Source: Leptodactylus fallax
Taxonomy: Eukaryota > Chordata > Amphibia > Anura > Leptodactylidae
NCBI GenBank assembly: GCA_947044405.1
Contig: CAMRHE010000018.1
Span: forward strand, 6,085,501-6,149,500
DNA length: 64,000 nucleotides
Reading direction: 5' to 3'
The translations under genes and the position numbers were made by a program. Under the pieces are notes generated by a model that was not told the origin of the DNA, ran no database searches, and saw nothing but the letters and a program-made list of their open reading frames with translations. The first letter of the stretch is position 1; the number at the start of each line of letters is the position of its first letter. Of the stretch, positions 1 to 10,388 are shown in pieces.

Positions 1-224
1 TGTACACTCAGCACCTCATCTTGACAGAAAAAAAACCAGAAATGTTGATATTTTTGCAAATTTATTAAAAAAGAAAAACTGAAATATCACATGGTCATAA
101 GTATTCAGTAGTAGTCATAGGCATTAATGAGAAATAAAATGAACTTTTTTGCTTTTAGCAAATGGCTGCAATGAGACAAAGAGTGAAAAATTTAAAGGGG
201 TCTGAATACTTTCCGTACCCACTG
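1..224 (+). mobile_element. Tc1/mariner-like terminal fragment (left duplicate)
   Basis: The end 'GTACCCACTGTA' preceded by 'GGGGTCTGAATACTTTCC' is a typical Tc1-type terminal inverted repeat, followed by a TA target at 225-226. The AT-rich body has no transposase. In the second copy (23704-23951) more of the element is present: bases 23704-23731 are the reverse complement of the stretch near 23845-23875, so it is a fold-back, non-autonomous member with long inverted arms. The left arm is truncated in both copies. Confidence 0.75.
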
Positions 225-229
225 TACAT

Positions 230-1780
230 TCGTATATGTTCTTCCCCCTTTGAGGTCTATTTTGTTGGAGAATCCTGTTAAATAGAGGTGCAGTTGTGAA
301 GTATGTAGTTCCTATATCACTTCAATGGTAACCAGTAGTTTACAAAACCTTGTAGTGCATCTTCATATGTAATATTTTTAAAGCAAGCTACCAGTCATTG
401 TAATGTATAAGGATAAAACAGTAATGGCACAGAGATATATAGAGATTAGTCTCTGTGCTGAACATTTAAGTAAGAAAAGAAAAGCAAAGCGTGACTCATG
501 GTATGTGACATTTTAAAGGTTTGCAAAGAATAAACTCAGTGGGTAGAATATACGACTTAAATGAAATGAGCTGCAAATGTAAGTTATGGCATTTAAATAC
601 AATGCAATGAAAAAATAACAGAGGAAACACAAGACAGAGTGGAAGCCATAGACACTGCTGAGAAAAGAAATATTAATACAAGGCTGTCCTAGTAAACCTT
701 TCTACCATCTGCTATGTGCAAGTTTGAAATCTACCAAGACTTTACACTGCAATATTAATAATCTGAAGTAAAAAAAGATTATTCTATGAGATTATTCTGC
801 TATAGTCATAGGAGTCCCAATATTGGAATGGAAACCATTGGCGGAAGGGTCCTGTTCAGGTGCAAAACACTGGGACACATTTACTAAGAGTGGTATTTTT
901 TATGCCAGCCAATGTATAGGAAGTAGCTGGAGTGATGTGTACCAAATTTATTAAAAAACACACCTCTTATTAATTTTGGTAAATTCACGTTTAAATTTGT
1001 ACCAAAATGTGCACTTCCTATTCTACATATGACACACGAAGCCACAAATATTACCTCTAAAATGTTGCATGGCATCATGATCAACGTTTTAACTATGTAG
1101 TTTATACCACAAACTATTACAAACTGCTTTATAAATGTAGGCCATTGTTCCTTTTTGGGGACTTTTTGTAAATTTTATATAGCTTCTTTGCATTTCTGCA
1201 CCTCATTTTTCCATTATTATAGTGGCTGTAACATGCCCAACATGATATGTGATCGCACTGGGTTGCTAATGTATTAAGCATGGTAACAGGGTATGGATCT
1301 TTCCCCGTGTCACTATCCCCAGGGTATTAGTAAGAGCTGGTGCATACAAACATGGAGGTTATCAAGCCAAGGGCACCACGATACAGGTAGCTGGCAATAT
1401 TCAGATAGTGCATGGATCAAAGCATGAAGAATTCTGTCATAAGTGGTAGACAGGCACAGGTCAGGATGGGCATGTAACAGACAACAAGATGAGTTCAAGA
1501 TCAAAAGATGAGATGATACCAAAGAGAACTGGAATAAATACACCTTTGCACAGAGAGGAACCAAAAGGATCTTGTTGCTAAAGCACAGATAATAGAAGCA
1601 AGAATCCTTAAAGGGGTAGGGCAGGACTACAAAATTATTTGCTGTATCCTCATCACAACTTCCCAAGCACAGCGAATGAGACAGAGCTGCAGCATGTAAT
1701 ATTGAAGGACCGTTCCCAAAGTGTAGAGGGATGAGATCAGCGCTTACTCCAATCCAGTCAAACAGGTTCCTTTATTGAAT
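230..1780. other. Unrecognised AT-rich sequence inside the duplicated block
   Basis: I see no coding gene or recognisable transposon here. The longest open frames (about 66 and 117 codons, minus strand) have no recognisable motif and sit in low-complexity AT-rich DNA. The same sequence recurs at about 23957-25508. Confidence 0.5.
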
Positions 1781-1784
1781 ACCA

Positions 1785-1825
1785 ACACAGATGCGTTTCG
1801 GAGCACCTGCCCCTTCTTCAAGTGC
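1785..1825 (-). ncRNA. Degraded Penelope-type hammerhead-like terminal motif
   Basis: Read on the minus strand this has the layout TTGAAGA, then a hairpin (GGGGCA/TGCTCC), then GAAAC. That matches the hammerhead core CUGANGA-stem II-GAAA except that the first core C is replaced by T. Short flanking arms (GCAC/GTGT) could form stem I only with a wobble pair. Such motifs are known at the ends of Penelope-like retroelements. This copy is probably inactive; it is repeated near 25514-25554. Confidence 0.35.
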
Positions 1826-2266
1826 ATACAGAGCTGCAGTATGGTCAGGTAACCAATGGACATGGTGTCACTGGCCTGAGAAGAGGAAGTGGAGCTCAAT
1901 ATAACAGTCCCAGACAAGCCCTTGAAGAAGGGCAGTGTCGGACTGGGATGATTCTAGGAGCCCACCGCCAGGACCGCTGCAGATCAGCGGTACTGAGACA
2001 GGGCAGCTAAATGTAATAACATGTCTGGAGCCATGCTGCTCACCCGCCATACAATGTGCACCACTGCACTACCTAAACCTACTGGCATACCCTTTATGGC
2101 AAGTCAACAGCGTGGCTTCTAGAATTGTTACCATTACCTGTAGCCGCTCTGTCCTGATCTGCAGAGGTCCTGGCTGTTGTATGCCTGCAGATGTAATATT
2201 GATGGCCTATCCTACGGACAGGCCAACAATATAAGAAAGAAGGATAAATCCTTTAAAGAGGTTGTC

Positions 2267-2596
2267 CAGGAATTGGAGCAACCTATGTGCAAGGCGGGAG
2301 GTGTAAAATAAAAAATAAATAAATAAAAAAGCATACTCACCTGTCCCTTCTGCTCTGTTGTCCGCTGCCAGTGTCCATTCAGTCTCGTGCCATCGCCTCC
2401 TTGCTGGGAGTCCTGCACCTCATGTGACCACTAAGACCAATTAGGTACAGGATTTCCAGAAATGAGGCCGAACAGACACAGGCAGGGGACAACGGGATGC
2501 TGGAGACAGGTGAGTATGCTTTTTTTTTTTTTTTTAAATTATTTTTACACCTCCCTGGCCGCCACAGTGGTCGCTCCAGTTTATGAACAACCTCTT
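2267..2596. mobile_element. Palindromic MITE with TTAA target
   Basis: The ends 'AGAGGTTGTCC' and its near reverse complement 'GAACAACCTCTT' are each bordered by TTAA (2263-2266 and 2597-2600). The interior is an imperfect palindrome around A- and T-runs. A TTAA target duplication fits Kolobok or piggyBac-type transposition; the superfamily is not settled from this alone. Confidence 0.6.
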
Positions 2597-2782
2597 TTAA
2601 GGGGTTGTCTGAACCAAATTTTTTTATGGCCACTTCACTGGTCCCCCCCCCCCCATACAGTGGCCTCTTCACTGGTCCCCCATACTGTTTTGGGAACAGT
2701 GATGGAGCCATTATATTGTGTGGGGACAGTGATGGTGGTTAACATCCTGTGGGGGGACATTAAACTGTGTGGGACATATTAA

Positions 2783-3188
2783 AGAGGTTGTCCAGGGTTA
2801 ATCTTTTTTATGTTCTATGCTCAGGATAGGCCATAAATACCTGATCGGTAGGGGGCTGACACACGGTCCCATCAGCTGTATAGAGCCACTTCCGGCGCCC
2901 GTTCTGTACACAACGCTGGAAACAGAAAGCTCCATCTGCTGTATAGCAGCCCGGCGCCTTCACTGTAGCTTAGCTCCTACTGACTTCAATAAGTGCTGAG
3001 ATGCAGTGAAGGTGCCCGGCTAATACACAGTGGACAGAGCTTTCTGCTTCTGGCCCTGTATTGTGTACAGGACGGGCACCACAAGTGGTTCCGTACAGCT
3101 GATTGGTCTGGGGTCAGCCCCCTACAGATCACATATTTATGGCCTATCCTGAGGATAAACCATAACAAATTATGCCTGGACAACCCCT
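2783..3188. mobile_element. Palindromic MITE with TTAA target
   Basis: The ends 'AGAGGTTGTCCAGG' and 'CCTGGACAACCCCT' are inverted repeats flanked by TTAA at 2779-2782 and 3189-3192. The two halves are broadly complementary (for example 'GGATAGGCCATAAATA' against 'TATTTATGGCCTATCC'). It is the same family as the element at 2267, and recurs at 26511-26916 in the second duplicate. Confidence 0.7.
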
Positions 3189-3232
3189 TTAATATACCCC
3201 CTAATGCGCCAAACTTTAAAGAGGTTGTCTAG

Positions 3233-3278
<46 letters not shown>
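3233..3278 (+). repeat. (AT)n microsatellite at the duplication breakpoint
   Basis: About 22 AT repeats occur exactly where the left duplicate stops matching the right one. Confidence 0.95.
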
Positions 3279-3280
<2 letters not shown>

Positions 3281-3640
3281 GTCCTTGCAGGGTTAAGCGG
3301 CTGCATGAAATTGTGGGGAGCTGACTGTTACATCATTCAGACCTCCCATAGAAAAGACAGGGACAGTTTATTGCTGTCTTCTCAATCAGCAGGCGGCTCC
3401 ACTTGACCACTGGGGCCAGGAGCTGCAAGACCAACTCTGCCATGTAGCTTAGGAGACTGAATTCATCTATTAACTGGGGCTAATGTATGATGACAAAACA
3501 ATTAAAGTAAAAAAAATAAAAATAAACACAACTACCACACTCCCGTCAATGGTTCTAGCCCCGCTGCTTTCAACACAACAATATGTGCTAAATGTGCTTT
3601 GTCACATTGTAATGTCTCATATTGTCTGTTCATGTGTCCT
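3279..3640. other. Unrecognised intergenic sequence
   Basis: No reading frame, RNA or known repeat was recognised in this stretch. Confidence 0.4.
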
Positions 3641-3720
3641 CTGATTTATAAAGTGCTACGTAATATGTTGGCGCTATATAAATTAATAAAGTTATTATTA
3701 TTAATATGTGATACATATGT
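3640..3720 (+). repeat. LINE/SINE 3' tail fragment
   Basis: It contains the motif 'AAAGTGCTACGTAATATG' followed by 'TTGGCGCTATATAAAT' and a TTA-rich tail. The same tail ends the SINEs at 5016-5247 and 5715-5862. Only the 3' end is present. Confidence 0.6.
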
Positions 3721-3744
3721 AAAAATTACATAAGGAGAGGGAAA

Positions 3745-4414
3745 ACTATATTATTATTATTATATTTATTTATTTATTTTTTATTTATATATATATTAAT
3801 TCCATGGTGCTTTACATTTGAGGATTTACATACGGTACACAAGATGTACAAAACAGATAATACTAACAGAGACTAACTGGAACAGTGGGATAGAGGGCCG
3901 CAAGAGCTTACAATCTATGAGGGACGAGGGATAGAGACAGAAGGTGAGGGGAGAAACTGTACAGGTGGTGGTGTGGTGACAGTAGTGTCATTGGAGGTTG
4001 TAGGCCTTCCTGAATAGGTGAATCTTCAGGGCCTTCTTGAAGCTTGTGACGGTGGGAGACAGTCTGACGTTTGTGTGAAGAGCGGATAAGAGCAGAGTGG
4101 AGTAGGAGATCTTTGGTGGATCGGAGGTTACGTGTGGGCAGGTATCGAGAGATTAGGTTGGCTATATATAGAGGGGACAGGTTTTGGATGGCTTTGTATG
4201 TCAGCGTTAGTAATTTGAACTCTATTCGCTGGGCGATGGGTAGCCAGTGAAGGGATTGGCAGAGGGGAGCGGCCGATGAAGAACGGGGGGAGAGGTGTAT
4301 TAAGCGAGCAGCACAGTTTAAGGTGGACTGGAGGAGGGGGAGAGTGTTTGCTGGGAGGCCATGGAGAAGGGTGTTACAGTAGTCTAGGCAGGAGATTATA
4401 AAATAATATAACAT
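3745..4414 (-). pseudogene. L2-type LINE 3' end (reverse transcriptase C-terminal region), truncated
   Basis: On the minus strand an open frame at 3908-4414 encodes about 168 residues. The order SCLDYCN..LL.GLP, then LLQSTLNCAARLI, then SLHWLPIAQRIEFKLLTLTYKAI is characteristic of the thumb/C-terminal part of L2/CR1-clade LINE reverse transcriptases, downstream of the catalytic domain. The catalytic palm is absent, so this is a 5'-truncated retrocopy, the usual fate of LINE insertions. Sequence continues to an A/T-rich tail near 3745. The frame stays open over the conserved part but loses resemblance after about residue 110. Confidence 0.75.
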
Positions 4415-4635
4415 ATAAAAATATGTTTAGTAGTGGATATTAAAATTAAAACATGAAAAAATAAAAACAGCATAAAAGTAAAGTCCTATAAGTCACTGAA
4501 AAAAAGATACAAAAATTATTTAAATAACCCAAAATAAAAAAAAATTTATTAGACCTCAAGACCACATGTACGAAAAACCCAAAAATTTGACCAGTCCTGA
4601 AAAAAGGAAAAATGACCAAGTCCTGAAGTGGTTAA

Positions 4636-4943
4636 AGGGACATGAGCCATATTTAAATTTGTAGAGAATTAAACGTTTTTACAATTCATACTTCATAGTT
4701 ACAGTCTTTATCATTTGCCAATGGATTTGACCATGACTGCAGGAACTTACTGTGGCCTGGGACATGTCAGAAACCCAGACATGATGTCCTTATTGTGACC
4801 AGGTTATAAGACAGGGACACAACATGTATAAGAAGATAACCTAGCTAGAATAAGGAAATCTTGGCTGGGTTTCTTACAAGTTAAATGTTTAACTTTTAAT
4901 TTTCTGCAAATTTAAATATGGTTATGGGCATGGAAATACCCAT
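4636..4943. mobile_element. Palindromic MITE with TTAA target
   Basis: The left end 'AGGGACATGAGCC' and right end 'GGAAATACCCAT' are inverted repeats bordered by TTAA at 4632-4635 and 4944-4947. The arms contain matching blocks ('AATTAAACGTTTTTAC' against 'TGTTTAACTTTTAATT') and central 'CAGGTTAT'/'GATAACCT'. It is the same family as the longer element at 32047-32536. Confidence 0.65.
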
Positions 4944-5015
4944 TTAAGTACAAAAACTAATGCAGACAAGAAAGTGGATTGAAAGATAGGGCCTAGTCAA
5001 ACCAGAACTTACACT

Positions 5016-5247
5016 TATTTATTTTGCTTACTTATATAGCACCATCACTTTCTGAAGCGCTTTACGCACATTTTCAGTCACTGCCCCATATAGGACACCC
5101 AATCTACATTCCCTATCAGTATGTCTTTTGAGGAAACCAACTGAGAACATACAAACTCCTCGTAGATGTTTTCTTAAGTAGGATTCAAACCCAGGACTCC
5201 AGCGCTGCAAGGCTGCAGTGCTAACCACTGAGCCACCATGCTGCCAC
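5016..5247 (-). repeat. tRNA-derived SINE, nearly full length
   Basis: On the minus strand the head carries a pol III A box (TGGCTCAGTGG, reverse complement at 5225-5235) and B box (GGTTTGAATCC, around 5181-5191), spaced as in a tRNA gene. The tail 'AAAGCGCTTCAGAAAGTG' plus 'GGTGCTATATAAGTAAGC' matches the LINE-like tail at 3640. The tRNA head and LINE-like tail are the normal SINE composition. An apparent 74-codon frame over it is not a gene. Confidence 0.75.
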
Positions 5248-5714
5248 ATCATGTCTGAAAGAGGATCCCCTCACATCCTGTTGCCACTGATTTATATTGC
5301 ACAAAAAAAACAGGATCCGTTTCAATCCTGTTTTCAACTGTACAGAAAAAGGTGAATCTCAATAATGATTTGTGTCTAGTTACATCTTGTTTTAATGAAA
5401 TATTTAATCAAAGAAAACAAAATTATAACCTTTCAACAGAATGCAAAACTTTTCCTATTTCATTAACAAGACTATCATTGCTTCACATAATAAACAGTAG
5501 GTGGCACAAGCGAGCTCTAATATAACCTGCAATCAAACCATTGGAAAGCATACTTATATATATATCATTTGAGCTACCTTCATCTTATTCAGTTTTATGC
5601 TTTTAGCCCTGGGATACAACTCACCTCTATTTTGTTCTTGGTGTTAGATAAGGTTGATATAATTTATAATTGTAAAACCACTGCAGATAAGATGTGTAGA
5701 AGAATAGAAATTTA

Positions 5715-5862
5715 AGGGTTTCTTCTGGGTACTCCAGTTTCCAAAGATATACTCATAAAGAATGTAGATTGTGAGACCTATATGGGACAGTGACCAACAA
5801 GTTTATAAAGTGCTGCGGAATATGATGGCGCTATAAAAGTAAGCTAAATAAATAAATAAGAT
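5715..5862 (+). repeat. SINE fragment, 5'-truncated
   Basis: This + strand copy has the same body as the SINE at 5016-5247 ('GTAGATTGTGAGACCTATAT' then 'AAAGTGCTGCGGAATATGAT') and an AAATA-rich tail. The tRNA-like head is missing. Confidence 0.65.
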
Positions 5863-6041
5863 AAAATACATTATAAAAAGGCAATTTGTGTTTTATTTAA
5901 ATGAATCATTTTACAGTGTACTTAAATAAAGCATAAAGTATCATGAAAAGTCCAAGATGTCTGTTCCGTATCAGTAAAAACGCATTCAGAGTCTGAAACC
6001 TTACAGACCTATAGACTTGTTCACACTCGGTTTGGTGTGTA

Positions 6042-7608
6042 CAGTCATGGCCAAAAGTTTTGAGAATGATACAAATATAAATTTTTACAAAGTCTACTGC
6101 TTCAGTTTTTCTAATGGCAATTTGCATATACTCCAGAATGTTATAAAGAGTGATCAGCTTAACAGCAATTACTTGCAAAGTCAATATTTGCCTAGAAAAT
6201 GAACTTTATCCCCCAAAACACATTTCAACATCATTGCAGCCCTGCCTTAAAAGGACCACCTAACATCGTTTCAGTGATTGCTCCATTAACACAGGTGTGG
6301 GTGTTGATGAGGACAGGGCTGGAGATCAATCTGTCATGATTAAGTAAGAATGACACCACTGGACACTTTAAAAGAAGGCTGGTGCTTGCCATCATTGTTT
6401 CTCTTCTGTTAACCATGGTTATCTCTAAAGAAACACGTGCAGTCATCATTGCACTGCACAAAAATGGCCTCACTGGGAAGAGTATTGCAGCTAGAAAGAT
6501 TGCACCTCAGTCAACAATCTATCGCATCATCAAGAACTTCAAGGAGAGAGGTTCCATTGGTGCCAAAAAGGCTCCAGGGCGCCCAAGAAAGACCAGCAAG
6601 TGGCAGGACCGTCTCTTAAAAGTGTTTCAGCTGCGGGATCGGGCTACCAGCAGTGCAGAGCTTGCTGAGGAATGGCAGCAGGCAGGTGTGAGTGCATCTG
6701 CACGCACTGTGATGCGGAGACTCTTGGAGCAAGGCCTGGTCTCAAGGAGGGCAGCAAAGAAGCCACTTCTCTCCAGAAAAAACATCAGGGACAGACTGAT
6801 ATTCTGCAAAAGGTACAGGGAGTGGACTGCTGAGGACTGGGGTAAAGTCATTTTCTCTGATGAATCCCCTTTTCGATTGTTTGGAACATCTGGAAAACAG
6901 CTTATTCGGAGAAGAAGAGGTGAGCCCTACCACCAGTCTTGTCTCATGCCAACTGTAAAGCATCCTGAAACCATTCATGTGTGGGGTTGCTTCTCAGCCA
7001 AGGGAATCGGCTCTCTCACAGTCTTGCCTAAAAACACAGCCATGAATAAAGAATGGTACCAGAATGTCCTCCAAGAGCAACTTCTCCCAACCATCCAAGA
7101 GCAGTTTGGCGCTCAACAATGCCTTTTCCAGCATGATGGAGCACCTTGCCATAAAGCAAAGGTGATAACTAAATGGCTCAGGGAACAAAACATAGAGATT
7201 TTGGGTCCATGGCCTGGAAACTCCCCAGATCTTAATCCCATTGAGAACTTGTGGTCAATCATCAAGAGACGGGTGGACAAACAAAAACCAACAAATTCAG
7301 ACAAAATTAAAGCATTGATTCTGCAAGAATGGACTGCTATCAGTCAGGATTTGGTCCAGAAGTTGATTGAGAGCATGCCAGGGAGAATTGCAGAGGTCCT
7401 GAAGAAGAAGGGTCAACACTGCAAATATTGACTTGCTGCATTAACTCATTCTAACTGTCAATATAAGCTTCTGTTACTCATAATATGAATGCAATTATAT
7501 TTCTGTATGTGATAAAAACATCTGACAAACACACATAAAAATCAGAGGGCAGCAGATCATGTGAAAATATAATATTTGTGTCATTCTCAAAACTTTTGGC
7601 CATGACTG
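6042..7608 (+). mobile_element. Complete Tc1/mariner element, DD35E type, copy 1
   Basis: It is bounded by TA at 6040-6041 and 7609-7610. The ends are inverted repeats beginning CAGTCATGGCCAAAAGTTTT. The length is 1567 bp and it encodes one intact transposase. A second, nearly identical copy lies in opposite orientation at 50422-51988. Two intact copies with few differences suggest recent activity. Confidence 0.95.
6415..7431 (+). CDS. Tc1/mariner transposase (DD35E), intact
   Basis: This is a cut-and-paste transposase that binds the element's terminal repeats and inserts at TA in nuclear DNA. I chose the ATG at 6415 (338 aa, good Kozak context, CCATGG); the frame is open 11 codons further up to another ATG at 6382. 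Numbering from 6382: paired helix-turn-helix region about 12-110 with a GRPRK linker near 67-71, then the DDE domain. Catalytic residues are D160 (IFSDES), D252 (QHDGAPCH) and E288 (PIENLW). Exactly 35 residues lie between the second D and E, one more than classical Tc1 DD34E. A DD35E group called Traveler has been described in vertebrates; membership is inference. No stop or frameshift is seen. There are about six residue differences from the copy at 50598-51614. Confidence 0.93.
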   Translation: MVISKETRAVIIALHKNGLTGKSIAARKIAPQSTIYRIIKNFKERGSIGAKKAPGRPRKTSKWQDRLLKVFQLRDRATSSAELAEEWQQAGVSASARTVMRRLLEQGLVSRRAAKKPLLSRKNIRDRLIFCKRYREWTAEDWGKVIFSDESPFRLFGTSGKQLIRRRRGEPYHQSCLMPTVKHPETIHVWGCFSAKGIGSLTVLPKNTAMNKEWYQNVLQEQLLPTIQEQFGAQQCLFQHDGAPCHKAKVITKWLREQNIEILGPWPGNSPDLNPIENLWSIIKRRVDKQKPTNSDKIKALILQEWTAISQDLVQKLIESMPGRIAEVLKKKGQHCKY

Positions 7609-7835
7609 TACATCCAACACAGACACATATGAAAATCTTCCAACACATACGACGGACATCTAACTTGGACATACAGTATATGCGACAAAAAGTCTGCATA
7701 TGTCTGCCACTGACTCACATTACAAAAAAACATGGGTGACGTTCCAATACACACTCTTTTGGTAGACCTCTATACGATAAAGGAGTATGGATACATCCAG
7801 AGTATCCTACAAATCTAGTTTTCGTGGCATATACC

Positions 7836-8810
7836 CAGAACTATTTTAACACATTGGTGGGCCCAGTGCAAAGGTGTCATAACTGGGCCCCTCCATCATC
7901 ACTGCTTAAACATACCTAACCTGCACAATTTATAATGACCAATCAGTAGCCCCACTTATCATAATGCCCCTTAATGGCCGTCACACAGTTTAATGCCTCC
8001 TTAGTTGCCCCAAACAATATAATGCCTCTCAGAGGCCCATCACACATTCAAATACCACTGCAGTGGACCCATATAATAAAATGTTCCCCCAGTGGCCATT
8101 CATACATTAACCTGCCCCCCACCCCCCCCCCCGTCATGGCCCCTCACACATTCACATGTAGAACCCCATAGCCCCTCAGTCATTAAACTGTACACCCCCA
8201 TGGCCCCTCAGACATTAATCTTTACACCCACATGGCCCCTCAGATATTAACTTGTAAGCCCCTATTGCTCAAACATTAACCTGTCACCCTCCCCATGGCC
8301 CCTCAGACATTAACCTGGCCCCTCTCAGACATTATATTATAATGCCCCCCTCTAGTTGTTCTCACAGTAAAATGTCCCCTTCCAGTTGCCTCCACAGTTT
8401 TATGTCCCCCTCTAATTGCTCCCACAGTTTCATGTCCCCCTCCAGTTGTCCACACAGTATATATTGTCCCCTTCTGGTACCCAGTACAATGGATCAAACC
8501 AACAAAGAAAAAAAAAAAAACTTGCCCCATTCCCCTGCTGTTCTTTTCTGTTTCTGTCCCCAGAGGCTTTAGGGAGCAACAGGTGTGACATAAGTAACAT
8601 TGTTACATCCCGCCTACTGGTCCCAAGACACTGGGAACAGAGGAAGGGAATGAATGGTGAAGCAGGGGACATAGCAAGACAGCCCAAACCCACTGCCCAG
8701 CAAAGCAGGACACCAGTTTAAATGCAGGACTGTCCCGCTGTCCCAAGGGAGCCCCCGCTACCATAGGGCCTGGTGCACGTACCATTTGTCCTATAGTTAA
8801 AGCGGCCCTG
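7836..8810. mobile_element. hAT-like non-autonomous element with degenerate minisatellite
   Basis: The ends 'CAGAACTATTTTAAC' and 'GTTAAAGCGGCCCTG' are imperfect inverted repeats, bordered by near-identical 8-bp targets (CATATACC at 7828-7835 and GATATACC at 8811-8818). An 8-bp duplication points to hAT. No transposase is present. Bases 7950-8480 are a degenerate tandem array of about 30-35 bp units of the form 'TGGCCCCTCACACATTAA', C-rich on this strand. Short open frames inside it are repeat artefacts. Confidence 0.6.
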
Positions 8811-8818
8811 GATATACC

Positions 8819-9245
8819 AAATATGTACACAAAGCAAGCATAGTTTGACTACTTTTCATAGTTTAAGGGTAGATATAATAGTATGCAGCCTTGACAGTCA
8901 ATGTATCAGCCTGGGCTGCTTAGCTTACAGGGTATTGCCTAGCCTGGACATAGTTGTGAGAAGGAGTAGGTGCTGCTTCAAGAGAAATGGTTATAATACC
9001 CATTCAAATTAGTGACCATAAATACTAGAGTCAGAATCGCTGTCCCAGACTGAACGCGGCCGTGTGCATGGAACTCACTGCTTCATAGTGAGATATAATA
9101 CAGAGAGCTCCCAAACTGCCTGATCACTACTGCATTAGACTGACAGCTTTATGTCGGTCTAGTACAGTATACCAACATAAAGTGACCACAGGCAAGAAAA
9201 GATGCTTTGTAGCCACACCCTGGGTGCACCAAACAGCTAATTTGT
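8819..9245. other. Unrecognised intergenic sequence
   Basis: I see no gene, RNA or recognisable repeat here. Confidence 0.4.
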
Positions 9246-9247
9246 AT

Positions 9248-9505
9248 ACAGGCTAAAGCATGGCAAAAACGCCGCCATAAAAAAAAATGCTGTATTTTAC
9301 AGTACCTGCAAAGTGGAAGGGATTCTGACTAATCTCATCCACACATTGCAGAAAAAAATCTGCAGCGGAAAAGATGCGTTTTCCCTAGAGGAAAGAGCAA
9401 AATCGCAATGAAAAATGCTGCAGAAAAAAATGCCATGCGTTCTGCCAGTTTTTTATGCAGCATTTTTATGCTGCGCTTCGATATGTGGGGCCTTAGCCTA
9501 AAAGC
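9248..9505. repeat. Palindromic MITE-like repeat, family ending 'GGGGCCTTAGCCTAAA'
   Basis: This fold-back sequence contains 'ATCCACACATTGCAGAAAAA', 'TGCAGCGGAAAA' and the terminal 'GTGGGGCCTTAGCCTAAA'. The same signature occurs at about 14290-14575, 46725-47037 and 47462-47712. It has no coding capacity. Confidence 0.55.
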
Positions 9506-9659
9506 TGATTTTCTCGGTGGTAACTTTAACATATGTGCAGTATGATAAACAGTACCTACAAATGCATATAATTACTTTAGAAGCGATTTTGGTTATGGTA
9601 ATCTCCTTTACTAAAAAAAGATATAATATACAAAAAAAATCTAAAAAAAAAGTCACCAC

Positions 9660-9883
9660 ATATAACATGGCTCTATGTAAGATGCAGACAGGCCCTTACA
9701 ATATATGATTGAAACAGCTCAGGTGCACAATGCTGATTTAGCACCCACCTACACACAGGGGCGCACCTCTAATGAGGCGAAGTGAGGTGGCCGCCTCAGG
9801 CAGTGCTGTCTTGGCAGTTGGGGGTGCGGCATTTTGAGTGACCTAAATCAGCCCAAGACAGGCCGCTTTACATGCTGAGAGGG
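9660..9883 (+). repeat. Direct repeat flanking the Penelope element, left copy
   Basis: It matches 12827-13054 with only a few differences, including a 6-base gap near 9868. It consists of 96 bp of flanking DNA (9660-9755) plus the first 128 bp of a hAT element (9756-9883), including the hAT target CCTACACA at 9748-9755. Confidence 0.9.
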
Positions 9884-10388
9884 GCTGTGGAGTATTTCCT
9901 ACATATGAGGGGCATACACATGGATTCCCATAATCAGTTGGTCATGGAACTGATGAGATTTATCCTGACTCGGAATGTATTTACGTTCAATAGACGCTTC
10001 TTCCACCAGCTGCAGGGTTCTGCCATGGGCAGCCCTGCATCTCCGACATATGCCAACTTGTTTTTGGGGTGGTGGGAGGAGCGTCACGTCTTTTCTGAGG
10101 CATGGGAGGAATGGACGAGACACATCCTCCTATGGCTCAGATATATTGATGATATATTATTAATATGGACTGGCTCAGTGGAATGTTTCTGGGAGTTTGT
10201 GAGGAAATTGAACATTAATGATTTGAACTTGAAATTCACAGCGACCATCAGTCAAAACAATATTAATTTCCTGGACCTCAGTATATCAATTGGGATTGAT
10301 GGGAATATATCCACCACTTTGCATCGCAAGGAGACAGCAACAAATAATCTCTTGAGGTGGGAAAGCTCCCATCACGAGACCACTTCGT
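9884..10388 (+). pseudogene. Penelope-like reverse transcriptase, partial
   Basis: This frame encodes the reverse transcriptase core from motif B onwards: QGSAMGSPASPTYANLFL (motif B, Penelope type), YIDDILLIW (catalytic YIDD, motif C), then NFLDLSI. The amino-terminal portion, including the first catalytic aspartate, is absent because the copy is truncated at 9884. The frame ends in a premature TAG at 10388-10390, while the downstream protein continues in another frame from about 10380, so a frameshift separates it from the endonuclease part. The intact protein would make cDNA for target-primed insertion. This copy cannot. Confidence 0.85.

Larger units (their letters stand above)
1..3233 (+). 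repeat. Segmental duplication, left copy (3.2 kb)
   Basis: This stretch aligns base for base with 23729-26961 in direct orientation. By eye there is roughly one difference per 100 bases: for example an extra C near position 47, A-run length near 770, single substitutions near 855, 1320, 1349, 1973 and 2215, and a small cluster near 2347-2362. The copies part abruptly after position 3233, where this one enters an (AT)n run and the other continues into the rest of a hAT element. The left edge lies outside the window. The block holds a Tc1 terminal fragment, about 1.5 kb of unrecognised sequence, a degraded Penelope-type terminal motif and the left half of a hAT element with two nested MITEs. 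It could be a real duplication or an assembly artefact that retained two haplotypes. Confidence 0.95.
1933..3233. mobile_element. hAT-like element, left half (truncated at duplication edge)
   Basis: It starts with 'CAGTGTCGGACTGG' after AAGAAGGG, exactly as the complete copy at 25662-28036 does. The right half is missing because the duplicated block ends at 3233. No transposase is present. Two TTAA-flanked MITEs are nested inside (2267-2596 and 2783-3188). Confidence 0.7.

Noticed and set aside
1313..1666. 117-codon minus-strand frame, repeated in the second duplicate
   Set aside because: It has no recognisable domain, composition follows the AT-rich DNA, and both copies are only conserved because the whole block is duplicated.
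5181..5235. Possible tRNA gene from the A and B boxes
   Set aside because: The sequence cannot fold a full tRNA acceptor and is followed by a LINE-like tail; the same unit occurs elsewhere, so it is a SINE.
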